From the NCBI GenBank assembly GCA_019054805.1, contig JAHQIY010000020.1:806001-870000 (forward strand): DNA of 64,000 nucleotides, written 5' to 3'. Positions 12,443 to 23,292 of this stretch are shown here, one piece after another (the stretch's first letter is position 1; the number at the start of each line of letters is the position of its first letter). The stretch is from Brachionus manjavacas (lineage: Eukaryota; Rotifera; Eurotatoria; Ploima; Brachionidae). A model generated the notes under the pieces. It searched no databases. It had not been told where the DNA came from and saw only the letters and a list, made by a program, of their open reading frames with translations. A program made the position numbers and the translations under genes.

Positions 12443-13500
12443 CTTAACAACCCTTTCTAGTAGTAGGAGTAGAAGTAGTTTCGGCTGTAGCTGGCTAGCC
12501 AGCGAGTGATGAGGCACACTAAGACAGCTGATTGCTGCTCATCCAGCAATCAATGCCTGCTTTAAAGCTGTTAACATTAGGGGCTTCAACTAATTGATTT
12601 GGCAGCGAGTTCCATATGTAAGCGGTTCTGTTGAAAAAAAAGTTATCTCTATGTTGGAGCCTCGAAATTTTTTTGGGATATTTGAAGCAGTGACCTCTTC
12701 CTTGGATTTTGGTGACATTAAAATTGTTGCTTTTTTCAACCATTTCTATTCCATGCATGAACTTGTATAATTAACAGCAGATCACCTCTTTTTCTTCTTT
12801 CCACCAGATTTGGAATGTTCAAAGCCTTCAATCTGCTTTCATATGGTTTGTTTCTAATTGAAGAAACAAATTTCGTAGCTCTGCGTTGAATCCTCTCAAG
12901 ATTCTCACAATCCGACTTAAGAATTGGAGACCATACAGGCACAGCAAATTCCAAAAGAGGACGAACAAAAGTTAAATACAATGATCTAAATAACTTACAA
13001 TCAAAACGAGCGAATGGTTTCCTGATGCGACCCAACATTTGATTTGCTTTGTTTGTAGCCTCTATCACTTGATTTTTCCATTTAAGATTTGTATTGAAGA
13101 TAACTCCAAGATCTCTTTCGGTTTCTGACGTTGATAAATGTTTACCATTAATAAAATAAGTGAATTCTTTGCTTTTATGACCGTAATGCATAACCACACA
13201 TTTAGATGTGTTGAAGAGAAGAAACCAATCTTGAAGACACCTGAAAATTAAATCTAAATCTGATTGTAGTTTCACAGCGCTTATTTCTGATACAGTTTGC
13301 GAGAATATTTTAGTATCATCTGCATACATTTTGACAACATTCTCTATTCCTTTTGATAGATCATTGATATACAAAACGAACAATAGTGGACCAATCACTG
13401 ACCCATGTGGTACACCGCTAAAAATCTCAACCCAATCCGACAAAATTTCACCTTGAACAACTCGTTGTCTTCTATTTTTCAAGAAAGCTTCAATCCAAAT
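12443..13500 (-). mobile_element. Truncated non-LTR retrotransposon with reverse transcriptase palm
   Basis: The minus strand encodes a reverse transcriptase piece from about 13497 (WIEAFLKNRRQRVV) to 12736. It includes SGVPHGSVIGPLLFVLYIND (normally SGVPQGS), the catalytic YADDTK, VKQ-region homologues such as ERDLGVIFNTNLKWK, LLEFAVPVWSP and RRATKFVSS. A frameshift near 12750 moves the C-terminus (FFFNRTAYIWNSLPNQLVEA) into another frame ending at 12519. Downstream lies a 14-bp perfect palindrome (12490-12503) and a TAC-rich tail near 12445-12480. Upstream of 13500 the coding ends in a polypyrimidine run, so the 5' half is missing. It is probably immobile. Confidence 0.9.
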
Positions 13501-15015
13501 TCAAATTTCTCTTTCTTTTTTTCTTCTTTTTCTTTTTAATCGTTAATTTTTACTTCACTCAAGTGATCTCTTTTCTTATTTATCCTATAGTAGTGTTGGG
13601 CGCCGGCCAGGCGGCCGGTTAAAATTGACCGTCTGCCAACTTTATTCTGTAGAGTTTGAAAATCATTCGCTATATAGATTTTTGAATTGTTTTCAATACA
13701 CACACATCTTCTTATTAAGCTGGTATTTCCTCGCAATGAAGCAGTCTGAAGTTAACATCTCAAATTAATATTTTATTCAACAAATCTTCTCATTACAATA
13801 TTTAAATTTGATTCAATGGCTCACAGTAAAATGGCGGTACTTCGTTCCTAATTTAGAAATGAATTCAAACATAACAAAAAGAGTTAAGATTAAATAAAAT
13901 CTATAGAAAGAGCTAAAAATTTCGAAATAAATAGAAAATTGACTGCTTAAATTAAACTAAAAGGTTAAATTTTTATGTGAGGAAATTTTGAAACGAGAAA
14001 CATGAAACTTGACTGAGTCAATTAAACTTTTATTTGGCACACGAATATTTTATTAACAATGAAGTTCTCTGCTACTAAATTAGCCTTTATTTGTGTAACT
14101 TAATTCTTTTTTTTTTAGTTAAGAACATTAATAACTCTAAAAAATCAACGTGAATATTTTTTCCAATTTTTTTAAAATTTACACTGAAACTTGTTTTTTT
14201 TATCGACAATTCGGAAAAATATATAAAAATTGAATTCTACTGAAACTAATGGACACCAGTCTATTGATGGCCTGCAGAAAAGCAAACTTAATCAATCCGA
14301 GACACAAATCGATAAAGGGTTTTTCTTCCCGTTCTTGTAGTCTGGCAGGATATTTGAGAAGTTCATAATGAGAATTTTAAGCAAACTAACACTGACTATG
14401 GAATTTTGTTTAAAAAAATAAAGCTGAATTTGTTCTTCACTCTATTTATTTGATCCTTGAATTAGCTTTTGGAAATTAATTGGTGGACCGCATTGTTTGC
14501 TCAAGTCTGCTACTGATTAACAAACTAAAAATTAATCAGACTTTTGTATCAAAAAGTTATCTAACCTCACTGCGAGATAGTTTGCTTTTTGATAAGTTTA
14601 ACAAACGCTGGTAATTAATTTAAAGGTTCGAGCAGTTTCTAAGCAAAAAAAAGAGTTGCTCGTAAATAAATAAAAGACGAAGCAAATAACCCATTTAAGA
14701 GCTCAATGTTTAATTGGCCTAGTAAAATTATTCTGTCAATTCACCCGAAAAAAACTGAAACACATTTATATTAAAATTTAACTGAACTAATAAAGTCGGC
14801 GTCTTCGCCAAGTCTTAAGATCTAGAGCCAATATTTGAGACCGGTTGTCTAATCAATCAAATTAGACTGCTCATTTAATTTAAGTACAATCATGGAGTAT
14901 TAATCTTCAACTATTCAATTCATAATTTTATTGAAAAAAATAATCTAGTCAAAAAGTGTATGATCAATAAATCTAAATAAGTTAATTTTTCCATTTTATC
15001 TGCAAAAAAAAATTA
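13501..15015. other. Spacer with GC-rich block
   Basis: No gene supported. A polypyrimidine tract lies at 13505-13540. A strikingly GC-rich block (GGGCGCCGGCCAGGCGGCCG, 13600-13620) stands out from the AT-rich surroundings; on the minus strand it contains GGCGCCCAAC, which resembles a tRNA-Lys primer-binding site, but no LTR borders it. 14240-14880 has moderate base composition and no convincing reading frame. Confidence 0.4.
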
Positions 15016-18000
15016 TTAATAAAAAAAAAATGAACTGAAGAAAGCCCATACTTTATCATCTTGCAGTAATTCATTCGCTTTTTTATACTCGATGCTATCT
15101 TTTCTAAGATTGGTTAGCATCATGTACAAGCCAATTCTATCTTTTTGCTGCCTATAAACCTTTCACAAACAAATGCTTAGCAAATTTTATTCTTCAAAAA
15201 AATCATCTGAATTTACATCTATGAGTATATCGTAGACTCGAAACTTCGAAGCAAGTAGTTTTTTGTACTCTAGGTCCTCTATCATGGACAAGTATTTTTT
15301 GATCTGTTCCTCAGGACCATTCGAGTAGTAGACTATTGACACTATGGTCTCATAGCGAACATTTTGTCTTTGAATTATGTTAAAAAGCTTTGAGGCAAAT
15401 TTTCAAGATAAATTTTAACTAAACGTAAATATTGTTACTGATTTTGATGCATTGAGGAAATTGCTTATCTCGCTCCATTGACTAGTCTCGGCCATAGATT
15501 TGATGAAGAAGATTGCAAACTCTTTATCGGTCAGAGCGAATTCGCGCTTAAAATGTTCCATACTGTACAGCGGATTGATCTCCAATTCTCGTTTGTATTT
15601 GAGGCAAAATGAAAGGCTGTACCATACAGTGTTTTCATACAATTGATCCAAGGCCATCTGTTTTTTTTCATCTTTGGCTGAGATAGTCGACCTGTTTTTC
15701 TTAATTTTTTTTAAAATAAATCTATTTATTGAAGAGTGAATAGCCTAGTCTTCCATTTTTTTTAAGATTAATCAACACAAAATAAATTTTAATAATTTCT
15801 AAGAGTTATTTCAATTATGTGATAAAGTGTTGACCACAAAATGTGATTAATGGTGCCGGTTTGGTGAATATTAAGTCCTAACACAAATAAATATCGTCAT
15901 CTAAAACGGCATTTTTTGTAACTTTTGAATAGTATTTGATTAAATCTCTCTGCAAAATGAAAACTAATGCAAAAAACATGCTAAATATTAGATAAGACTC
16001 TGCAAAAACTCTGCAATTAAATTGCGCAATTGAATTGAATACTTTTTAATGACGTGCATTTTCCTGCAAAATTGCAGAGTTTTGCAGAGTCTTATCTAAT
16101 ATTTAGAATGCTTTTTGCATTAGTTTTCAATTTAAAGAGAGATTAAATCAAATACCATTCAAAAGTTACAAAAAAATACTTTTTGATCTGATTTTTTTGG
16201 TCTTAAACTTCAAGATGCCTCAAAAACTACTGTATGGTTTATCAGTAGCATAAATTCAAATTTGTAAAAAAATTAGTTTTGTTTTTAAATAAAAAATATT
16301 CTATTTACAGATTCGAATTTATGCTAAATTATCCTTTAAGAAGAAAATGAAAATGTCAGTAATAAAGTGTTTTATTAGGTTCTTTTCTAAAAATACAAAA
16401 TAAAAATAGATGCTTTCAAACAGTTCAAGAAAAGGTAAAAATTCAAATTTATCATGGGTTCCTTTTTTAATGGATATATGAAAAAGGAGTGTTTTATTGT
16501 CCAAATGGCTTTTTAAAAATATATAAACAAAACAGTTTTTCCTTTAATAATAAAAAAAGTTTCATACATTTGATTGAAAAGTCAAATGCAGATTTTAAAA
16601 TTTTATTGACAATTATTTTTTGAAAATATTTACTAAGAGAAAAAATGGGATTTATCAAGATCATACAATAAAATTTGATTTTGATAAATTATTTTTATTG
16701 ATAATTCTTTCAGTTGCTACAAAAACAAAGCCAAAATTTTCTTTGAAGCTGAGTTTTAAATTATTCAAGTGATTTTAATTAATTTAAATAAAATTACAAA
16801 ACATTAAAATAAAATATGAAATCACCAAAGCTTTAAATCGGAGTGACCGCAACATGTTCTGTAAATTGTTACAATTAATGCATCTTCTGTATCACTACTT
16901 AAAGTAAAATTTGATTTATGATAATATGTTATAATATCCTAAATTCACAGAAAATAGAATTTTGCAGATTTTTTGCAGAGTTCTGCAGAATCAGTATATT
17001 TGTGGTACATAGGATGCTTAAATTACTACAATTTACACAACATGTTGCAGTCAGTTTGATCTAAAGCTTTGGCGGTTTTTATATCTTATTGCCAACAAAA
17101 AAAATTGACATTTTTCATATTTTATTTTTGTTTCTTGTACCAAAATTCACAATTCCGTTTTCATGCATACTTCAAACCTCTTTTTCCCATAAAATTGTTT
17201 ATAGTTGATAAATAAAAACAACTTTCTAATAAAAATTCAACTCTTTTATTTTTCAAAAGTTCGTCATCATAAATCTTGTTAATCATTCACAATTTGGCAA
17301 TAAAAAAATTTAAAATTTCTTTTATTAAATTTTAAAATAATCGACATGACCCCTTTTTAACTGATGAGGCTTGAGGATATTAAAAATTCTGATTTCGAAT
17401 TAAAAAATAATATTTGTAATTTTGATGAAAAAAAATTACAAAATTTAAATTGCTTTATTATAAAAATCAAGCATATTAAATAAATTAGTGAGTTATTTTT
17501 TTTTAAAGTCTACTCTTCATCAAAAAAGCTTAACTCTCAATGGTCTTGAACCGTTTTTTAGAGGGTAATTAAATTTCTTGGTTGCATCATTTCTGACTAT
17601 TAAATCCAGAGGGTTTTCTTTTCATGATAATTGAAATTCATTTCCCTAGAGCATTTTTGCTTATTATTTTTACTTGAGATTTACTTAGAGAGAAATCAAG
17701 AAAGTTTGGAATACAATTTCAAACTGAAAAAGGAAAACTAGTACCGATTCCTAAAATCTAGGGTTAATCGATCTATTTAAAAATTCTTTTCAAAAATTAT
17801 GAGCCAAAAAATCAAAAATCTCTATCTCAAGTGTTTCATTAAAGAAGCAATAAAGTAGAAGAAGCTGAAAGGCTCAAAATCTAATGAGACAATGAAAGAG
17901 GCCATAAATCCAAATTGGGTTTCATAAATGATAATCAAATTTTTTGCAATGATTATGCAGATGAAAAGATGAAAAAAGTTAAAAAAAGAATGTATTCTCT

Positions 18001-21000
18001 TTACTCAGAGGTTGTAAACCTGGACTAATGAACCCAATGACTGTATCATTTTTATTCAAACAATGTGCACAATCAATTTTTAGGTATCATCTTGACAATA
18101 TTCACTTAACTGAAAAGAAATTAACAGAATATGACATAAGACAAAATATTTTAATTAAAAGGAATATTTGTTTAAGTAATCATTTTCGTTCAAGACCAAA
18201 AGAGAGTCAATCAAGCAGATTTACCATAAACATAAAATTTTTTTCTTAAAACAAATTATTAATAATAACTTATTCATAAACTGCCTTGATTATGATCCAA
18301 ATGCTATGATAGAGCTCGTCAATTCCTTTTTTGGTTGTGCTAACAAGGGCTTAGTTGATTCTGTAAAAAAATATTTTTATCTAATATAAAACTATATTTT
18401 GAATAAAACTAATTATTTTTATTTGTACAATAAGTTAAATACTCTATTAAAAGTTAAAAGTTTGAACAATTTTATAAAATTAAATAACTTTTTCTTTTAT
18501 TTATTTATTTTTTTTTCTAAGTGCCAATGAGGCATATGTATTTTTTTAATAAAAAAAAACAAATAAATTCAAATAGACTTTTTTAAACACTCTAATAATA
18601 AGGAATCAGAAATCACTTTTTAAAGAAAATTATGAAAAGCGACCCTTACATTGATTGTTTTGAATGCGCAAAAATTCCTAAATAACATTTAAAATATTTT
18701 TTCAGAAATTAATGTCTACAGAGATCATTTACTTGAATCATTACCTTTTATTTCAAAGGTTGACGGGCACTCTTGTTTTTAAAAAAAAGATTAGACAATA
18801 TTTTGTATGAATTAAGGAAAAAATATACATTTAAAGCTAAACTCTATTCTAGAAAAACATTTAGTTAAAGCCTCATTAAATTTAATGAAAATAAAGACAA
18901 TTTAAACAAAAAAAATCTGTATAAATACTAATATCAACCACCTTCTTACCATATATTACAATAAACAGGTGAAATTCTCCAAATACTATAATATCCAAAA
19001 AAATTTCACCTGTTTATTTGTCACTTTTGTTTTTATCTAAAGCTATGTAAAATTTGAATTTGAAATAAACTAAACCTATGTGTTCAAAAATTTACAATTT
19101 TATATTATTTTTTTACTTATTTTGGCATATTCAATAAATTGGGGAATTTTTTTAATTTTTTTTTTCAAAATTAAATATAAGCTTTATTAAATATGAAAAT
19201 AATGTAAATTCTTGAAAAATGTGGTAAATTCAATTGATTATTACTTTTATTATTATTTATTGATTGAGGGCTCATAAGCAAAATAAAAAATTAAAAAAAA
19301 AAGAAAAAAATTAAGTTCGTCAAATTATACAAAATTTGAAAATAAAAATTATCACTGAGAGAACATCAAAATTATTTAACAATGGAAATCAAGTTTTTGC
19401 CATCTTTACAAGCCTATTAATGGAGCTGAAACCTGCGAATTCATTTGTGAATTTTTTGACAAAAGAACAAAAGCCTAAAATTATGTAATTCTGTTTTTGG
19501 TTATTAAGCACCTCAAATACCTACTACTATATCAAGTTGATCAAAATTTAAGACTACCTGTGAACTTATAGAGCATTAGTCTTTTCTATAAACATCAAAA
19601 TCCACAATTTTATCAAAAATTTAGATTTTTTTCAGACTTGTTTTTAAGTCACAAGTCTTAAGTCAAGTCAAGTCAACTAATTTTCTGATTTTTAAACTAA
19701 AAAATAAATATGATTTTTTATTTTAATCCAAAAAAAGTTGAGTTTCAAAATCAGAAAATTAGTTGACTCGACTAAACTTCACTAAAAAAATGAAAAAAAT
19801 TTTTAAGACATTGGCTTTGACTTAATAAAAAAAAAAATTTAAGTCAAGTCATAACTTTGACTTCAGATGAAAAGATTAAACAAATATAGTTTAAGTTCAG
19901 TAATTTTATTTAGATATACTTTTTTCCAATATTCTTTTCTTATTTTACTGAAATTGTCAATGACGCTGTAACAATTTAAATAAAGAAAATAAAATGAAAA
20001 AATAAATAATTTTAAAAGCATTATAATTAAAAAACAATATCCCTAGTAAAAATTTATTAAAATATTTGTAATTTTAGATTAAGCTTTTAATATCGAAGAG
20101 TTAAACGATAATATATGAGATTGATATAATTTAACTTTAATAACAAAACACTTTTTCAAAATTAATTGGGTATTATGGAAAAACACAAAATAGACAAGTG
20201 AAAGGTCCCCTAATTGTCGAAAAAAACTATCTTCAAAGTGTCACTTCATAGTTTGTATTAAATTTTGCTTAAAAAAAACTTTTGAAAATCAAAATAATGA
20301 CGTATTTCTCAATTTAAACAAACACTCTGAATCAATTGCTAAATAAAGTAGATCGCATTCAAACCCTTCCTAAACTAAAATACTTTAAAATAATTTGAAT
20401 AAACTTAATTTGTAAATTTTTATAATAATAATAATAATAATAATAAGAATAAGCTACAGTAAGCAAGCTTGCGGAGATGACCTACTAGGAGGACATCTAT
20501 GGTAGCCGAAATTGCGCAGAAAAGATAGAAAATAACAGACAAATACATTATTTTTTTTTTTAGTTCAGTAAGAGTCATTGTTTAATTTAATCTAAGAAAG
20601 TATTGTGTGGAATTAAGTAAGTATTATGTAAAAGAATTTTACAAAGGAAAAATATGCAAGAATTTTATTTTTAATTTTATCTTCTAAAAAATAATAATTA
20701 CTTACAATCTAATTAAACATTTTACGCCAAATTTTATTATAATTTTTACCTTACTTCTTTAATATATTTTATATTTGATTTATTATTTAGTTTTATTATG
20801 ACTTGGAAACAAAAATCTTCGACAAAGTCCTGCTAAGTTAATTTAATAGTAATAATTTAATTTGTGACTTCAAGTTATGATTATCAAAAAAAGCAATTTT
20901 TTTATTCACTCTAATAAATAATTAAATATTACCAGTATTTCTTTTTGAATTTTTAATAAAGTTAAGTGCTTCCAAGCTGCTTCATAAACACGACTAGATT

Positions 21001-22391
21001 TAATCTGATTAATTTCGTTCAAAGTAAACGATCGTTCAAAGTCGTAAAATAATTTCAATTTTTTGCTTAAATCAAGACTTCGATCACATATAACGCGGTT
21101 GAATGATAAAATGCTCTTTGTAATTTTGCTAAAATTTTAATTGAAAAAAAAAATAAACTTACTGCTATTTCTGTAAGGTTTTCTTGAAATTTTTCCAATG
21201 CTACAAGTTGATCTTTATCATTTATTTGCTTTAAATAAAAAGTATATTGATTTAAAGCTATCGGGTTTTGAATCAATATTGTTGAAAATATTTGTGAGCT
21301 AAGAGTTCTTCTAAGAAACAAAACAACCTTATTTTAAATAAAACAAATAAAAATAAAATTTTTCTTTCTCATTTTATTTTACTGCCAAAATTGCGTTTCC
21401 ATCACTTGACTTAATCGCTTCATTGAGCAAATTAACTTTATCTCGTTTATTTTTGTACAAATCGAACCAGAACGGCTGAAAAAATGAATTAAAGACAATT
21501 AACTATATATTTTATTATTTTACTTTGTTTAATAAAAATCTGTCGATAGTCTCTTTAAACTCAGGTTTATCTTCATACTTAAAAATAATTAAATACGTTT
21601 TGTTACTTTTTTATAAAAATTACTTTTTCACTAATTAATTTTAGATCAACACTTGCGCGAGACAATTTTGTTTTTAAATTTAAATTTTCAATTATTGAAG
21701 GAATGTTAGACTTTTGGTCATCTACATTAAGTTTTTGATTTAAATTAAATAAAATTAATTTTTATAACTCACCACTTTTTTGATGGTATATATTATTCAA
21801 AAGAATTTTGGAAGATTTCAATTCCGAGTCTTGTGTAAATGTATCTGACTGAATATGCTCTAATTATTTTTAGTCTAATAGTTTTATTAATCAATCACCT
21901 TTAAAGTTGAATATCTAGGTTCCGGTGTTAATGACTTTGAATCGGGTTCAACTTTTTTTTTTATTTAATTTTAAAATAAATTAATAGATAATATTAACAA
22001 AAAATAAATTAATACCTAGTTTATTAGAATAAGCAGTATTTAAAAGTGTGTTATTAAAAATTTTAGGTGAATCAGTATTTTCATTGTTATATTTTCCAAT
22101 TATTGATTCCAAAGTTTCACTGTGATTCAAAACATCTTCCTTTTTTTCGCTGATATCATCGAAGAAATTTTTTGTTGGTTTTGTTTCATGTTCATTGTCT
22201 GAATCGTTGTTTTCTTCTGTATCTTTGCTAAATTGTGGTTTATTAGACAAATTTGACTGAAAAATATCAATGATATGATTCGATGGCAACGATGGTTCAT
22301 CATCTAAAAGACTCGAAAGCCTTGCACCATAATTTAGCGTTGATTTACGCCTCGGTGCCATTATATCATACTCATCTTCATCAGATGACAT
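15016..22391 (-). CDS. VPS33B-interacting protein, SPE-39/VIPAS39 homologue
   Basis: The product is a subunit of the VPS33B-VIPAS39 (CHEVI) complex, which works with SNAREs and Rab proteins in late-endosome, lysosome and secretory-granule trafficking. Exons read on the minus strand: 22391-22016, 21951-21899, 21857-21773, 21721-21624, 21577-21524, 21475-21383, 21327-21163, about 21128-20934, 15691-15439, 15387-15217, 15159-15016. Frames join correctly except at two points. In exon 8 the family-like start (YKEHF) runs into a stop, and the frame is kept only by a frameshift near 21085 or a downstream acceptor. Exons 20934 and 15691 do not join in phase, so a small exon is probably missed in the 5.2-kb intron. 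Diagnostic segments are LLNEAIKSSDGNAILA, VVLFLRRTLSSQIF and the C-terminal IEDLEYKKLLASKFRVYDIL (Vps16 C-terminal-like domain). The acidic N-terminus is poorly conserved, as in other animals. Length is about 550 residues against 493 in human. Confidence 0.85.
15911..16177. repeat. Palindromic MITE-like element 1
   Basis: Arms 15911-16018 and 16070-16177 are inverted copies of each other with few differences, around a 51-base centre. Inner arm ends contain CTCTGCAAAACTCTGCAATT. A second copy lies at 55020-55230. There is no coding capacity. It lies in the long VIPAS39 intron. A foldback or MITE-type DNA element is the simplest reading; no target duplication was identified. Confidence 0.8.
16811..17088. 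repeat. Palindromic MITE-like element 2
   Basis: Arms 16811-16895 and 17002-17088 are imperfect inverted copies (both contain CCAAAGCTTTA, GCAACATGTT and TGTAAATTGT). The centre carries repeated TGCAGA motifs like those in element 1, 630 bases away, but the arms are unrelated to it. Non-coding. Located in the same VIPAS39 intron. Confidence 0.75.
17640..18250 (+). pseudogene. Decayed open-frame cluster of unknown origin
   Basis: The plus strand shows several amino-acid stretches with protein-like composition separated by stops: SRKFGIQFQTEKGKLVPIP, FINDNQIFCNDYADEKMKKV and a 73-codon open frame (18028-18249) with an RPKESQSSRF end. I recognise no family. The position inside a VIPAS39 intron and on the opposite strand suggests a decayed transposon gene. 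Confidence 0.3.
18961..19017. repeat. Perfect 16-bp inverted repeat
   Basis: 18961-18976 (ATAAACAGGTGAAATT) is exactly complementary to 19002-19017, with a 25-base loop. It lies in the long VIPAS39 intron. Function unknown. Confidence 0.7.
19640..19775. repeat. Remnant related to the 56.2-kb hAT-like element
   Basis: 19646-19676 (AAGTCACAAGTCTTAAGTCA and following AAGTC units) resembles the right end of the element at 56184-56562 read on the other strand. An inverted repeat of about 33 bp (near 19667-19700 and 19739-19772) is also present. The ends do not match well enough to define a full element. Confidence 0.45.
20415..20520 (-). mobile_element. Retroelement 3' end with hairpin and ATT tail
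   Basis: Reverse complement of the retroelement end at 61985-62052: both share CTACAG, AAGC, AGCTTGCGGAGATG and a microsatellite tail. Here the hairpin arms are 20476-20483 and 20490-20497, with one central mismatch, and the tail is a run of about eight ATT/AAT units (20421-20447). The matching of a hairpin and a triplet tail in two places indicates a LINE or SINE family. Lies inside the VIPAS39 intron, in the same strand sense as that gene. Confidence 0.75.
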
Positions 22392-22793
22392 TGTTAATAG
22401 ATTAATTATTTAAATGAATAATTTCATTTATGTATTTTTATATTTATCAAATGATTTAGATATATGTTTAACATTTGTCTTGTAAATAAATAAAATTGAA
22501 AATAATAATAAAATTAGCAATTATTTTTTATAATAAATTAAACAAATTTTTTTAAGATTTTTCAAAAAGAGATAAATAAGTTTGATTCATTTATAGTAAT
22601 TTTAACAAATATGAAAATTTAATTTTTGAAATGAAAGGATAGTATTCATCCTTTGATAATTCTGAAAAAAAATTTGTTCGAATTTTTTTTTCAAATTTAA
22701 ATTTATAACAAATAAAAAATAATGGAGAATTTTTAATTATTTCAAACTACTTGAAATTACTTATTAATTTCTGAAACTTTTCTAGTTTAATGG
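22392..22793. other. Upstream region of VIPAS39
   Basis: AT-rich region upstream of the VIPAS39 start. A 26-base string (AATAATGGAGAATTTTTAAT plus neighbours, 22720-22745) recurs at 26430-26460, followed in both places by a GAAACTTTT(A/C)TAGT stretch. No promoter element can be defined by eye. Confidence 0.4.
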
Positions 22794-23000
22794 TTTATTG
22801 GAAAATATTGACATGGAAAGAGATCTTAATTTTGAAGATCTCGAAGGAATAAATCAACAAACAAAGACATTAAGTTCGGTTAAATTTAATGATTTCAAAA
22901 ATTTAGAAATATGTTCTAAATTAGATTTTTTTGAAAAAATAATATAGAATTTGACAGTTTTCTCCAAAATATTATAGATGATTTTAGAGAGCCTAAGTAA
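22794..23000 (+). pseudogene. Coiled-coil fragment of the neighbouring MATH-family protein
   Basis: On the plus strand GLLENIDMERDL, EICSKLDFFEK and IIDDFREPK line up in order with GLLKKIDMERDL, NISSKVNFYKR and SIIDGLKEPK of the intact gene at 23293-24381, which is on the opposite strand. A homopolymer frameshift near 22940 and two stops break it. An acceptor-like TTTCTAG precedes it. It covers only the coiled-coil section, without the zinc-finger-like start or the MATH domain: a partial, inverted paralogous remnant. Confidence 0.6.
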
Positions 23001-23292
23001 ATTTTCTAATTTTATAATCTGTTTATTTTGTTAAAAAGAGAGCTGATTTTTTAAAGAATATAAAATTATATATCTGAATGATGATTTGTAAGCTAAAATT
23101 CACAAAAAAAATGCTATCAAATTTTTTTGTTTTCAATTAGATTTAACGAAAAATATTTTAAACAAATCAATTGTTGAAATTTATATTAATTTAAATTTTA
23201 AAAAAATCAAGAGAATACTTTGAATAAACAAAAACATGATGGATAGATAAATTTTACGTAATTTTGCATACGATATGAAAAGTGAAAAAATA

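Noticed and set aside
13600..13640. LTR retrotransposon primer-binding site
   Set aside because: GGCGCCCAAC is present on the minus strand, but the preceding base and the lack of an LTR end or a second LTR do not fit. Kept only as an oddity.
16319..16504. 61-codon minus-strand open frame rich in Phe and Ile
   Set aside because: Composition is that of translated AT-rich DNA; no motif and no second copy.
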